A DNA stretch of 42,105 nucleotides from Hallerella sp963652365 (GTDB taxonomy: Bacteria; Fibrobacterota; Fibrobacteria; Fibrobacterales; Fibrobacteraceae), in NCBI GenBank assembly GCA_963652365.1, contig CAVJTH010000021.1, positions 1 to 42,105 on the forward strand. Direction: 5' to 3'. Shown piece by piece: positions 30,303-38,606 of this stretch. Below the pieces are notes generated by a model. The model was not told the origin of the DNA. It was given only the letters and a program-made list of their open reading frames with translations, and did not search any database. Position numbers and translations under genes: made by a program. Position 1 is the first letter of the stretch; every line of letters begins with the position of its first letter.

Positions 30303-31502
30303 TTATCCGTAGAAGGCCTTTTGCAGCCTTTTCAATGCGCATTCGAGCGTCGAGCGTGGACACGCCAGATTGATGCGCTCGAATCCTCTTCCCGGTTTTC
30401 CGAATCGTATGCCGCTATTGACCCAGAGCCTTGCCTTGCGCAAGAGGATTTCGTCGATTTCGTCCGCTGGCATTCTTAATCCGTTGAAGTTCAGCCAGGC
30501 GAGGTAGGTCGCTTCGATTGGCGTGAGCGTGATTCCGGGAAGATGGTCGCGTACAAATTCGCCTAGAAAATCGATGTTGCCCCGAATGTATTCGAGCAGG
30601 GCGTCTAGCCATTCTTCTCCGTGCCTGTAGGCAGCTTCGGAGGCGATTAATCCGGCTACATTGACCTGGCTGTAGGCTACCGCGTCGATTTCGCGTTGGA
30701 TCGCTTCTCGGAGCTTCTTGCTTGAAATGAAGGCGTGGGCGATTTGCAGGCCGGCGAGGTTGAATGTCTTTGTCGGGGCTGTCACGGAAACGGTAATGTC
30801 CGAAATCTTTTCGGAAAGGGACGCCATCATTCGATGCTTTCCGCGAAAGATGAAGTCGTTGTGGATTTCGTCGCTCACGATGATGACGTGATGCCGGAGA
30901 CAGATTTCTCCCAGTCTTTCCAGTTCTTCGCCGCTCCATACGCGGCTGACGGGATTGTGCGGATTGCAGAGAAAGAAGAGCCTGACGCGGGTCTCTCGGA
31001 CCTTTTTTTCGAAATCGGAAAAGTCGATGTCGTAGCGACCGTTTTCCGTGCGGACCAGGTCGTTGCTGACGACTCTTCGACCGCTCGCTTCGACGAGTTC
31101 CCGAAAATGCATATAGACGGGTTCCTGGATCAAGATCGCGTCGTTCTTTTCGGTAAAGGCGTTTACGGCCATTGCCAGCAGAAACATCGTTCCTGGAGCC
31201 TTGATTACCCAGTCTCCGCTCGGAATTTCGAACCGATGCCTGCGAACGTAAAAATCCTGGAGCGCCCGAAAATAGTCTTCCTTCGTTTCGCTGTATCCAA
31301 AGATTCCGTGCGAAACTTGCCGGGCCAAGGCATCCTGGACATAGGACGATGTCCGAAAGTCCATGTCGGCGACCCAGAGCGGGATGATGTCGTCGCATTC
31401 TCCGGGCTTTGCGACTCCGCGCTCGACGGCGAAATCCCATTTGAGGGAGTGTGTATCGTGTCGGTTGACCTGTATGTCAAAATCCAGGTTGCGTTCTGTC
31501 AT
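30303..31502 (-). CDS. MalY/PatB-family PLP-dependent C-S lyase
   Basis: A 399-residue fold-type I PLP enzyme. Seen: PLWVADMDF near residue 42, the FGYSE segment, the substrate loop NPHNPVSRVWS, the cofactor Asp in VSDEIHND, and the PLP lysine in APTKTFNLAGLQ. These match MalY/PatB cystathionine beta-lyases, which split cystathionine or cysteine S-conjugates to pyruvate, ammonia and a thiol. Its ATG overlaps the stop of the upstream gene (ATGA at 31499-31502), so it is made together with the cystathionine enzyme. It is the last gene of the sulfur operon. Confidence 0.85.
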   Translation of the reverse strand: MTERNLDFDIQVNRHDTHSLKWDFAVERGVAKPGECDDIIPLWVADMDFRTSSYVQDALARQVSHGIFGYSETKEDYFRALQDFYVRRHRFEIPSGDWVIKAPGTMFLLAMAVNAFTEKNDAILIQEPVYMHFRELVEASGRRVVSNDLVRTENGRYDIDFSDFEKKVRETRVRLFFLCNPHNPVSRVWSGEELERLGEICLRHHVIIVSDEIHNDFIFRGKHRMMASLSEKISDITVSVTAPTKTFNLAGLQIAHAFISSKKLREAIQREIDAVAYSQVNVAGLIASEAAYRHGEEWLDALLEYIRGNIDFLGEFVRDHLPGITLTPIEATYLAWLNFNGLRMPADEIDEILLRKARLWVNSGIRFGKPGRGFERINLACPRSTLECALKRLQKAFYG

Positions 31503-32668
31503 TTGGATTCCTTCCTTGCCTGTCGAAAGGCGTTATGCAAATCCTGCAAGAGGTCTTCGATGTTTTCGATTCCGACGGACAGGCGAAGCGTCTTTTCCGT
31601 AATTCCGTTTTGCTGGAGAATTTCCTTGGGAACGTCGGCGTGTGTCTGCGTGATCGGGTAGGTGATGAGCGTTTCGACCCCGCCGAGGCTTTCGGCAAAC
31701 TGCACCAGTTGCACATTCCTTAGGATCGAAAGCGCCATCTGTTCGCTTTGAACCTGAAAGGTGATCATGCCGCCGAATCCGCGCGCCTGTTTCTGGAGAA
31801 TGGAAAATCCCGGATGCGATTCCAGGCCGGGATAGATGACTTGGAAAACTTCCTTTTGGCGCAAGAGAAACTTGGCGACCCGGATCGCGTTTTCCTGGGA
31901 GCGTTCCATGCGGATGCCGAGAGTCTTGAGTCCGCGCAAGATAAGCCAGGAGTCAAACGGGGCAAGGCCTGCGCCCGTCGTCTTGGCGAGAAACCGGAGC
32001 CTTTCCTCGACGTCTTTTCGGTTCGTTACGAGAAATCCGGCGAGCGTGTCGTTGTGGCCGCCTAGATACTTTGTTCCGCTGTGGACGACAATGTCCGCGC
32101 CGAGTTCTAGCGGGTTTTGAAAATAGGGCGAAAGAAAGGTGTTATCGACGATCAGGAGAATCCCGTGCCTCTTGGCGATGCGGGCGTACTTGTCGATGTC
32201 ATGGACGTGCATCATCGGATTGGTCGGCGTTTCGAGGTAGATTGCCTTGGTTTGCTCGGTAATGAATCTTTCGACGTCTTCTCGGGAGAAATCGACCAGC
32301 GTGACTTGCAATCCGTTCTTCGTTGAAACCTGTTCAAAGAGTCGAACGCTTCCGCCATAGAGGTCCGAGTCCGCGACGATCCGGTCTCCGGATCCAAAAA
32401 GTTCGAAGAGAAGCGATATCGCCGCCATTCCCGAGGACAGCGCGAATGCGGATGTGCCGTGTTCCAGCGTAGCGACGATCTTTTCCAGATGTTCGCGCGT
32501 GGGATTTTGAAGTCTCGAGTAATCGAATCCCGTGGATTTTCCGACTGCGGGATGGGCGAATGTCGCCGTCTGGTAGATGGGAAAGCTGATCGAACCGAAG
32601 TGGGACTTTGTCCGAGTGGAATTTTCTTCTTCGAGATGAATGCATTTTGTGTCGATACATCGTGGCAT
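31499..32668 (-). CDS. Cystathionine gamma-synthase / gamma-lyase family enzyme
   Basis: A 389-residue Cys/Met-metabolism PLP enzyme. Marks: an early YQTATFAHP, the aromatic-arginine pair near YSRLQNPT, SSGMAAI, the cofactor Asp in IVDNTF, and the PLP lysine in HSGTKYLGGHND. The family includes cystathionine gamma-synthase (MetB), O-acyl-homoserine sulfhydrylase and gamma-lyase (MccB), and motifs alone do not separate them. With a CysK-like gene upstream and a MalY-like gene downstream, either direction of transsulfuration is possible. The ATG at 32668 (AAGGAAA upstream) is preferred over a GTG ten codons earlier. A terminator-like hairpin lies in the 72-base gap to the LanC-like gene. Confidence 0.85.
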   Translation of the reverse strand: MPRCIDTKCIHLEEENSTRTKSHFGSISFPIYQTATFAHPAVGKSTGFDYSRLQNPTREHLEKIVATLEHGTSAFALSSGMAAISLLFELFGSGDRIVADSDLYGGSVRLFEQVSTKNGLQVTLVDFSREDVERFITEQTKAIYLETPTNPMMHVHDIDKYARIAKRHGILLIVDNTFLSPYFQNPLELGADIVVHSGTKYLGGHNDTLAGFLVTNRKDVEERLRFLAKTTGAGLAPFDSWLILRGLKTLGIRMERSQENAIRVAKFLLRQKEVFQVIYPGLESHPGFSILQKQARGFGGMITFQVQSEQMALSILRNVQLVQFAESLGGVETLITYPITQTHADVPKEILQQNGITEKTLRLSVGIENIEDLLQDLHNAFRQARKESK

Positions 32669-32683
32669 TTGAAGTTTCCTTTC

Positions 32684-32729
32684 CAAAAGAAAAATCACAG
32701 GTTCTCCGCTTATGGAAAGCCTGCGATTT
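32684..32729 (-). terminator. Terminator or attenuator inside the sulfur operon
   Basis: On the minus strand AATCGCAGG pairs with CCTGTGATT (one G-U), with an inner five-base stem, then TTTTTCTTTT. It lies between the LanC-like stop and the cystathionine-enzyme start, leaving too little room for a separate promoter, so expression of the last two genes probably depends on read-through. Confidence 0.7.
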
Positions 32730-32740
32730 TCAGAGGTACC

Positions 32741-34147
32741 TTACTTTTTCAAGAACAGATATTCGAGCGTATCCGTTTGAATCCGGATTCCCTTTTCGTG
32801 CGCATACAGGGCGAGAAGCGCGCTCCCGACGCCTGCCGCTCCATCGTAGAGACCTGTGTAGGTTTCGACGAAATTCGGAAGCTTGCGCGTCCAGGCGGCA
32901 TACCAGCGGCGTCCCTTTTCGTCGAGAAACGAATCGCCGAGAAGCTTGTCGGCGGTGAGCTTGGCCTGCCGGATGTAAGACTCGTCGCCGAGGATTTCTG
33001 CAGTTCTTGCAAAGTGGGCGAGGAGGCCGGGAGCCCCGCAGCACAGGCAATAGCTGTTCCAGTAGCCGGGAGAATGGACAAGAGGCGCGCCGGTTTTCAG
33101 AATGCCGTCGGTGAGAAGTCTTACCCAGGCGAGGTTTTCCGGGTCGCCCGTGACATCGAAGAGCTTTCGAAAGAGGATGGTCGTGCCCACTGGACCATGG
33201 CAAGTCGATAGATAGTAGAAGTCGTGGAAACTTCCCTTTTCGGGATTGTAGAGATAGGGGATGAGCGCGCCTGTTTCGTCGCCTTCGACGATTGCGGAAA
33301 GAAACTCGACGACTTTCCTTGCCTTGTCGAGATACGCCTCTTCCCTGGTCTCTTCGTAGAGAAGGACGTTGAGATAGGCGCTTCCTGCCGCACCGTGCGA
33401 AAAGTTCGGGAATACGGTTTCCCTGGATTTCCAGCCGACAAGGGTCAGATCGACGTTCCTGTAGTAAATTCCGCCGACTTTGGCCGGAACGATTCGCGTG
33501 TCCGTGAACGCGACGACTTTCTTGGCCGCGTCCAGGTATTTCCTGTCGCCTGTCTTGCGATAGACATAGAGAAAGAAAAATCCATAGGAGCCGTCCGCCA
33601 TCAGATCCGCTTCGGAACTCCAGTGGAGAGTCTTTCCGTCGTCCTTTCCGGCAGAAATCGCATCGTCAGCGGTCCTGGCCAGAAATTCATGATAGCGCTC
33701 TTCGCGCGTCACTTCGTAAAGCTGCTCCAGAAAGATTCCTTCTCCGGCGGGAGCCGCATAGACGCTTGTGCCCCAGCCTTTGACCGGCCAGACGCCGCCA
33801 TCGGCGCCTTCGAGAACGTTCTTGAAGAAATCCGGTCCCTCGTAGGTGTTCAGGATATATTCGGCGGCATCCTTGGCTTCTTGCAGGTATTCCGGGTTCT
33901 TCGTGACCTCGTAAAGCTGGAGAAAGAACTGGCCGATTCCCGCGGAACCTGCGTAGATGCTTTTCTTGGTGATGATGAGGTCGCCCTTGTACTCGTTTCC
34001 GGGCTCCGGGCTGACTTTCCAGTATTTTCCCTGTGGCGTGACGACTTCGCTTGTCTTCAGGTACTTGACAATCTGGAGAACGGCCGAAAGATAGTCTTCG
34101 GATGTCTTGCTTCGGAAAGGAAGCTCTCTTGAAAACCTTAGCTTCAT
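32741..34147 (-). CDS. LanC-like protein (lanthionine-cyclase family)
   Basis: A 468-residue cytoplasmic protein built of repeated helix-GxxG units: GSAGIG, APAGEG, SHGAAG, CHGPVG, CCGAPG, DGAAGVG. Those are the alpha/alpha-toroid repeats of LanC. The three metal-site motifs appear in LanC order: SHG (His251), CHG (Cys316, His317; LanC has C-x-G) and CCG (Cys369-Cys370; LanC has Cys-His-G). A thiol-activating zinc site is therefore plausible with Cys replacing the last His. No lantibiotic precursor, LanB, LanM or transporter is near. Instead it follows the CysK-like gene by 24 bases. A role in adding thiols to dehydrated residues or small molecules is inference. Confidence 0.75.
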   Translation of the reverse strand: MKLRFSRELPFRSKTSEDYLSAVLQIVKYLKTSEVVTPQGKYWKVSPEPGNEYKGDLIITKKSIYAGSAGIGQFFLQLYEVTKNPEYLQEAKDAAEYILNTYEGPDFFKNVLEGADGGVWPVKGWGTSVYAAPAGEGIFLEQLYEVTREERYHEFLARTADDAISAGKDDGKTLHWSSEADLMADGSYGFFFLYVYRKTGDRKYLDAAKKVVAFTDTRIVPAKVGGIYYRNVDLTLVGWKSRETVFPNFSHGAAGSAYLNVLLYEETREEAYLDKARKVVEFLSAIVEGDETGALIPYLYNPEKGSFHDFYYLSTCHGPVGTTILFRKLFDVTGDPENLAWVRLLTDGILKTGAPLVHSPGYWNSYCLCCGAPGLLAHFARTAEILGDESYIRQAKLTADKLLGDSFLDEKGRRWYAAWTRKLPNFVETYTGLYDGAAGVGSALLALYAHEKGIRIQTDTLEYLFLKK

Positions 34148-34171
34148 GTCGAAAAACTCCTTTGGCCTTGT

Positions 34172-35167
34172 CTAGAGCCTTTTGTAAAGATCCGTGGAAA
34201 GGTACTTGTAGCCGTTGTCGGGGTAGATGACCACGATGTTCTTGCCTTTGGCTTCCTGGCGCCTTGCGACCTGGATGGCTGCGGTGAGAGCCGCAGCCGC
34301 GGAGGTCCCGAGAAAAAGCCCGTCGGTCCGCGCGGTTTCCTGAGCGGTCCTGTAGGCTTCTTCCGCCTTGATGTCGATGATTTCGTCAAAGGAAAATCCG
34401 TTCTTCTCGTTGCTCTTGATGAGCGTCGGAACCAGCGGATCGGCGACGCGCCCTAGAGGAAGCGTCCCATCGACGATGTGACCGGTAAAGTCGGGGCTGT
34501 CCGGTCGGGAAGAAGGCGCGGCCTGGACTCCGATGATCTGGACGTCTGGATTCTTTTCGCGGAGAAACCTTCCGACTCCGACGATCGTGCCGGCGGTTCC
34601 TCCCATCGCGAGAAAGTAATCGACCTTTCCGTCGGTATCGCGCCAAATCTCGGGTCCCGTCGTTCTGTAGTGGTACTCCTGGTTCGCCTCGTTGACCGTT
34701 TGGCCTGTGTAGTACCAGCCGTTTTCCTTTGCGATGCGCTGGATTCCGTGGATCAGATCGTCAAGAACGAGACCCGTTTTCTCGAAATCCTTGACTTCGT
34801 CGATGTCGTAGAGCGTATGGACGTCTAGACCATAGCCCTTGAAAATCTTTGTCCGCTCCTCGGTGGTTCCCGGTTCGAGATAGGGGACGAACTCGAAGCC
34901 TTCGGCGTGACCGATTCCCGCAAGGCCGATTCCCGTGTTTCCGCTGGTGACATCGACAAGCGTGTCGCCTTTCCGGATGAGGCCTTTTCTCTTCCCGTCT
35001 TCGATGAGAGCGAGCGCTAGACGGTCCTTGACGCTACCGGTCGGATTCAGGTATTCCAGTTTTCCGATGATGTGCGCTTCGATTCCGTACTTTTCCTCGT
35101 AGTTGGACAGTTCGACGAGCGGCGTGTTGCCGACGAGTTCCGCGATGGACTTGTGAATCTTGGACAT
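34172..35167 (-). CDS. cysK: CysK-like PLP enzyme (cysteine synthase / cystathionine beta-synthase family)
   Basis: A 331-residue fold-type II PLP enzyme. The lysine lies in NPTGSVKDR (around residue 47; CysK usually has NPAGSVKDR), the substrate loop is TSGNTGIGLA, the phosphate-binding loop is GGTAGTIVGVG and the C-terminal loop GTSAAAAL. It makes cysteine from O-acetylserine and sulfide, or cystathionine from an activated serine and homocysteine; the family member cannot be fixed from motifs, although a gamma-lyase-like gene downstream would suit reverse transsulfuration. The frame extends to 35527, but the ATG at 35167 has AAGGAGA and follows the SDR gene by 11 bases. No CBS regulatory domain. 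Confidence 0.8.
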   Translation of the reverse strand: MSKIHKSIAELVGNTPLVELSNYEEKYGIEAHIIGKLEYLNPTGSVKDRLALALIEDGKRKGLIRKGDTLVDVTSGNTGIGLAGIGHAEGFEFVPYLEPGTTEERTKIFKGYGLDVHTLYDIDEVKDFEKTGLVLDDLIHGIQRIAKENGWYYTGQTVNEANQEYHYRTTGPEIWRDTDGKVDYFLAMGGTAGTIVGVGRFLREKNPDVQIIGVQAAPSSRPDSPDFTGHIVDGTLPLGRVADPLVPTLIKSNEKNGFSFDEIIDIKAEEAYRTAQETARTDGLFLGTSAAAALTAAIQVARRQEAKGKNIVVIYPDNGYKYLSTDLYKRL

Positions 35168-35178
35168 GACGTTCTCCT

Positions 35179-35973
35179 TTAGACGTTTTCGCCGTAAATG
35201 CTCTTGAGATTGTTGAACTTTGTGCTGGAATATCCGCCATCGACGGGAAGCTTGACCGCCGTGATGGCGCTCGCTTCGTCGCTCGCGAGGAAGAATGCCG
35301 CCTTGGCGATTTCTTCCGGCTCTATCCATCGATTGAGAACGGCGTTTTCCGCCTGGATCTTTCGAATTGTCGGGTCGGAATAGTCGTACTTGATCGCCAT
35401 TTCCGTCTTGGTGCATCCCGGTGCGACCGAGTTGACGCGGATGCCGTACTTTCCGAGGTGGAAGGCGGCGACCCGGGTAAGGCCATCGACTGCGGACTTG
35501 GAAATCCCGTAGGCAAACGGGGACCATTCCGAAAGCGACGCGACAAAGGACGATACGTTCACGATGGAACCGGCGATTTTCCTTTCGACGAATACGCGGG
35601 CGACATGCTGGATAAGGTAGAGGCTACCCCAGAGATTCACGTTTTCCGCCTGCTTGATTTCTTCGGGGTCGAAATCGAGAATGCCTTTCCGGTGTCCCGT
35701 GATTCCCGCGTCGTTGAAGAGCGCGTCGATTCTGCCGTACTTCTTGACGATTTCCTGGACGACTTCCTTTCCTTGCTGGAAATCGGTCACGTCGAGTGCG
35801 TACGCGGTCACGTCGAATCCTTCCTTGACGAGCTTTTCGACTTCCCGGTCGAGTTCCGCTTTCCGGATGTCGGCCGCGGCGACCGCCCATCCTTCCTTGA
35901 GAAATTTCTTGACGCCGGCAAGGCCGATTCCCTGGGCGGCTCCCGTGATGACTGCTACTTTCTTTTCGCTCAT
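35179..35973 (-). CDS. Short-chain dehydrogenase/reductase
   Basis: A 264-residue classical SDR: TGAAQGIG cofactor loop, NDAG (usually NNAG), VNVSS, the Tyr-x3-Lys pair in YGISKSA, and a C-terminal VDGGYSS. NAD(P)-dependent; substrate unknown. It is first in the sulfur operon, with GGAG seven bases before the ATG and a 185-base structured leader. Its place before CysK-like and LanC-like genes suggests it oxidises or reduces a hydroxy- or thio-amino-acid relative, but that is inference. Confidence 0.85.
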   Translation of the reverse strand: MSEKKVAVITGAAQGIGLAGVKKFLKEGWAVAAADIRKAELDREVEKLVKEGFDVTAYALDVTDFQQGKEVVQEIVKKYGRIDALFNDAGITGHRKGILDFDPEEIKQAENVNLWGSLYLIQHVARVFVERKIAGSIVNVSSFVASLSEWSPFAYGISKSAVDGLTRVAAFHLGKYGIRVNSVAPGCTKTEMAIKYDYSDPTIRKIQAENAVLNRWIEPEEIAKAAFFLASDEASAITAVKLPVDGGYSSTKFNNLKSIYGENV

Positions 35974-36163
35974 TGTAAGACTCCAGTGCAGATCGCTCTG
36001 CGGCTTGAATGTGTAAGGTCCCTAACCGTCCGGGCGTTTGCCCGGAACGTTTTCAAGACCCTGACTTGAGAAGATTCTCCCGATTTCGGGGGTTCGGTCT
36101 CAATCGTTCCGACGCTTCATAAGGTAGAATTTCGGGACCGAAAAACAAGAGGTCCGGATTATA
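35974..36163 (-). promoter_or_regulatory. Structured leader and -10 box of the sulfur operon
   Basis: On the minus strand TATAAT (36163-36158) is followed by about 185 untranslated bases. GGTCCC (36139-36134) pairs with GGGACC (36022-36017), closing a domain that contains a perfect 7-bp hairpin (36029-36046) and a short CCCG/CGGG hairpin (36079-36090). I cannot match it to a known riboswitch: the SAM-I core and the T-box AGGGTGG motif are absent. A sulfur- or amino-acid-responsive element is possible. Confidence 0.5.
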
Positions 36164-36175
36164 CTATTTTCCGAG

Positions 36176-36210
36176 TTCTAGCTATAGTTTTAAGCTATAA
36201 ATCGCTAGAA
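36176..36210. promoter_or_regulatory. Palindrome at the -35 region of the sulfur operon
   Basis: TTCTAGC (36176-36182) and GCTAGAA (36204-36210) flank an inner TATAG/CTATA repeat. The element overlaps the place where the -35 of the minus-strand promoter would be, as an operator for a dimeric repressor might. The rest of 36164-36407 contains only the xylanase promoter and a chance-like 41-codon frame. Confidence 0.5.
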
Positions 36211-36340
36211 GTGCCGAAAATAAAGGGCTCTTGAATTTAAATGGTTAGTTTATATGTAATCCCAGATGTGAAGAATACCGCATTCGATGAAGTCGCGCCA
36301 AATCGTTGTCTCGCCTACAACGGAATTTTGTCGAATCCCT

Positions 36341-36369
36341 TTGAAAAATACGGCCAAATAAGATAGATT
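36341..36369 (+). promoter_or_regulatory. Sigma70 promoter of the xylanase gene
   Basis: TTGAAA (36341-36346), a 17-base spacer and TAGATT (36364-36369), about 38 bases before the ATG, with AGAGGA (36396-36401) as ribosome site. Confidence 0.75.
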
Positions 36370-36407
36370 TAAGTCGGTATGCTTCAATTCACCCTAGAGG
36401 ATACAGA

Positions 36408-38282
36408 ATGAAACTTCTTTCCAAGGCTCTTGTCTTTGGACTTGCCGTTTGCGGGTCCGAAACGCTTTTTGCGGCAGATGCGGACAGTACGCTCCGCCAG
36501 CTAGCCGAAACCCGCGGACGCTTTATCGGCGGAATCCTGAATTCGGACTGGTTCAACAATGCGCTCGGGTCGGATGCTTCGATTTACGAGGAACTCCACA
36601 AGGCCAACTACAACATGGTCGTTGCCGAAAACGAGATGAAGTTCGACGCGACGGAACCCTCTCGCGGAAACTTCAGCTATGCGAAAGCCGAAAAGCTGAT
36701 GAGCTATGCGGCGGAAAATGGAATGCAGGTACGCGGACACGCCCTTTCCTGGCACAGCCAGGTTCCCGCCTGGGTCGGTACGCTCGCGGAAAGCGTGGAA
36801 AGTTCGGGGGGCAGCGCACGCGATACGCTCCTCGCCGTTTTGAAAAATCACATCTACAACGTTGTCGGGCATTTCAAGGGACAGATTCGCGAATGGGACG
36901 TCGTGAACGAAGCCGTGGACGACAATTCTCCCCACGGTTGGCGCTCGGAGGGCTCCGTCTGGTACAGGTACATCGGTCGCGACTTTATCGATTCTTCGTT
37001 TGTCTGGGCGCACGAAGCGGATCCGGATGCAAGGCTCTACTATAACGACTACTCGCTCGAATGGGGAATGGGTTCGGGCAGCAAGGCGCAGTTCGTGTAT
37101 GACTCCGTGGCTTCCCGCTTGAAGAAGGCGGGAATCTACATCACGGGAATCGGCACGCAGACGCACATCGCAAATACGCATACATCCACTCCGATAAATG
37201 TTCGCACCTTTGCCACCAAGCTCAAGAGCCTGGGCCTTACGCTGCAGATTACGGAACTCGACATCGGGTTCGCCGATTCCCAAACGTCCATTTCCGCCGA
37301 TGACTATGCGGCGCAGGGACATCTTTACCGGCAATTCATGGATGTCTTCCTCGAATCCGACAACATGGAAGCCTTTGTGATTTGGGGTCTGAGCGACAAA
37401 TACAGCTGGCTCAAGGACCAGAAAAAACACAACGGATTGATCTTCGATTCGAGCTTTGCCAAGAAGCCCGCCTACGACAGTCTTGTCGCTTCGCTCAAGG
37501 CGCATGACGCTTCGACGGTGACAAAGGCGGGCAGTGTGAATCCGGTCGAATGGGAAAACGGTTCCACGACGTTTGGCAAGGCCACCTACGTGATTGTGGA
37601 CTATTCCGTGACGGGGTCGGAGAATGTCGGCAGCTGGTCGAGCGACGTGAAGGCGGGCGATCCCGAGTATGTCGCGGCATCGGGCTACATGAAGATTCCC
37701 CTTGCCGGTTGCGACCAGAGCGAATCTTCTTGCGGTTACCAGCATGCAATCTATACGCTTCCGGACGATGCCGTTTCGAAGAGCGTGATGAGCAAGTGCG
37801 AAAACCTGATCTTGACGATGCAGGGAATCGACGGGACGAACTACGTGAATGTCGGCGTGAATTCGCCCTGGTTCAGCCTGCAATATGGCGTTTCCGCTTC
37901 GGGAACCGCTGCGGCTGCGGCGACGGCGGATTTGCAGCATGTGCGCGATTCCTCGGCCGCTCCGACGCAGATTACGCTCAACGGCAACGGTTCGGGCATC
38001 TATCTTTCGAAAATCGAGGCCGCTGGATGTCCGGACGATCTGGCGTCTGTTTCCCGAAAGGCTTTCGCCGGAAACCTGGGCATGCAGGTGACGGGAAAGG
38101 CGCTGAACGTAAGCGGCGCGAGAAACGCGACGGTCGAACTTTTCGACATGCAAGGACGCCCGGTGTTTCTTGCGGAAAACGTAAGCGGAACCCTTTCGCT
38201 GAAGAATCTGCCGAACGGGCTGTATGTGGTGCGCGTCCGGGCGGATTCCGACAACATCGTTCGCCGGATCGTTCTCAGGTAG
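36408..38282 (+). CDS. Secreted GH10 endo-beta-1,4-xylanase with C-terminal sorting domain
   Basis: A 624-residue secreted enzyme. Signal peptide to about residue 22 (ETLFA|AD). GH10 domain at about 30-370 with the acid/base Glu168 in WDVVNEA and the nucleophile Glu283 in ITELDIGF; HALSWH and a late FVIWGLSDKYSW are also typical. Residues about 385-545 form a beta-rich domain with Cys pairs, possibly a carbohydrate-binding module I cannot name. The last 60 residues (VELFDMQGRPV ... LPNGLYVVRVR ... RRIVLR) resemble Por/type IX secretion C-terminal domains. It hydrolyses xylan outside the cell, fitting a plant-fibre degrader. It has its own promoter and terminator. Confidence 0.92.
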   Translation: MKLLSKALVFGLAVCGSETLFAADADSTLRQLAETRGRFIGGILNSDWFNNALGSDASIYEELHKANYNMVVAENEMKFDATEPSRGNFSYAKAEKLMSYAAENGMQVRGHALSWHSQVPAWVGTLAESVESSGGSARDTLLAVLKNHIYNVVGHFKGQIREWDVVNEAVDDNSPHGWRSEGSVWYRYIGRDFIDSSFVWAHEADPDARLYYNDYSLEWGMGSGSKAQFVYDSVASRLKKAGIYITGIGTQTHIANTHTSTPINVRTFATKLKSLGLTLQITELDIGFADSQTSISADDYAAQGHLYRQFMDVFLESDNMEAFVIWGLSDKYSWLKDQKKHNGLIFDSSFAKKPAYDSLVASLKAHDASTVTKAGSVNPVEWENGSTTFGKATYVIVDYSVTGSENVGSWSSDVKAGDPEYVAASGYMKIPLAGCDQSESSCGYQHAIYTLPDDAVSKSVMSKCENLILTMQGIDGTNYVNVGVNSPWFSLQYGVSASGTAAAAATADLQHVRDSSAAPTQITLNGNGSGIYLSKIEAAGCPDDLASVSRKAFAGNLGMQVTGKALNVSGARNATVELFDMQGRPVFLAENVSGTLSLKNLPNGLYVVRVRADSDNIVRRIVLR

Positions 38283-38324
38283 AGTTCCGTAAAACGCGTT
38301 TCGGTTCTTTCTTTTGCTTTCGGA

Positions 38325-38357
38325 AAGATTCAGGATTCAATTCCTGAATCTTTTTTC
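38325..38357 (+). terminator. Intrinsic terminator of the xylanase gene
   Basis: A 12-bp stem AAAGATTCAGGA (38325-38336) / TCCTGAATCTTT (38343-38354) with a 6-base loop, continuing into T residues. It lies about 45 bases after the xylanase stop. Confidence 0.9.
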
Positions 38358-38406
38358 TTGGAATCGGAGGAAAAGTTCTGTCGAAGGACGGTCGTGTGAT
38401 TTTTTT

Positions 38407-38434
38407 TTGACAATTTGGAAACGAGACGTACATT
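38407..38434 (+). promoter_or_regulatory. Probable carB promoter
   Basis: A perfect TTGACA (38407-38412), a 16-base spacer and TACATT (38429-38434). A better -10 (TATATT, 38441-38446) is too far from that -35. Transcription would start near 38441, leaving a leader of about 190 bases before carB. Confidence 0.55.
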
Positions 38435-38579
38435 TTTGTCTATATTTGCACAAGTTTAACCCTCTTGAAACGGAAAGTAGATGACGGCATCCTTGAATAC
38501 GCGCGGATATTCGCATGACGCTTGGCATGTCGCCTGTTTTCCTATTTCCCTTTTCAAGTCTTTCCTGTTTACTGTGTGT

Positions 38580-38606
38580 CGAATGTTTCCGTTCGGCATT
38601 TTTTTT
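38580..38606 (+). promoter_or_regulatory. Possible attenuator in the carB leader
   Basis: CGAATG pairs with CGTTCG (one G-U) across a 4-base loop, followed by GCA and eight T residues (38599-38606), 26 bases before the carB start. A pyrimidine-rich stretch (about 38533-38572) precedes it, and a small frame from 38515 reads through the region. The arrangement recalls UTP-sensitive attenuation of pyrBI, but the stem is short. Confidence 0.45.

Noticed and set aside
34172..35527. 451-codon version of the CysK-like protein
   Set aside because: The extra 120 codons overlap the SDR gene; the ATG at 35167 has a strong ribosome site and the normal CysK N-terminus.
35974..36163. SAM-I or T-box riboswitch before the sulfur operon
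   Set aside because: The conserved SAM-I core and the T-box AGGGTGG motif are both absent; left as an unassigned structured leader.
36241..36366. 41-codon plus-strand frame before the xylanase
   Set aside because: No ribosome site, it overlaps the xylanase promoter and has no recognisable feature; probably chance.
36501..38153. 550-codon minus-strand frame opposite the xylanase
   Set aside because: Antisense shadow; the GH10 catalytic motifs fix the plus strand.
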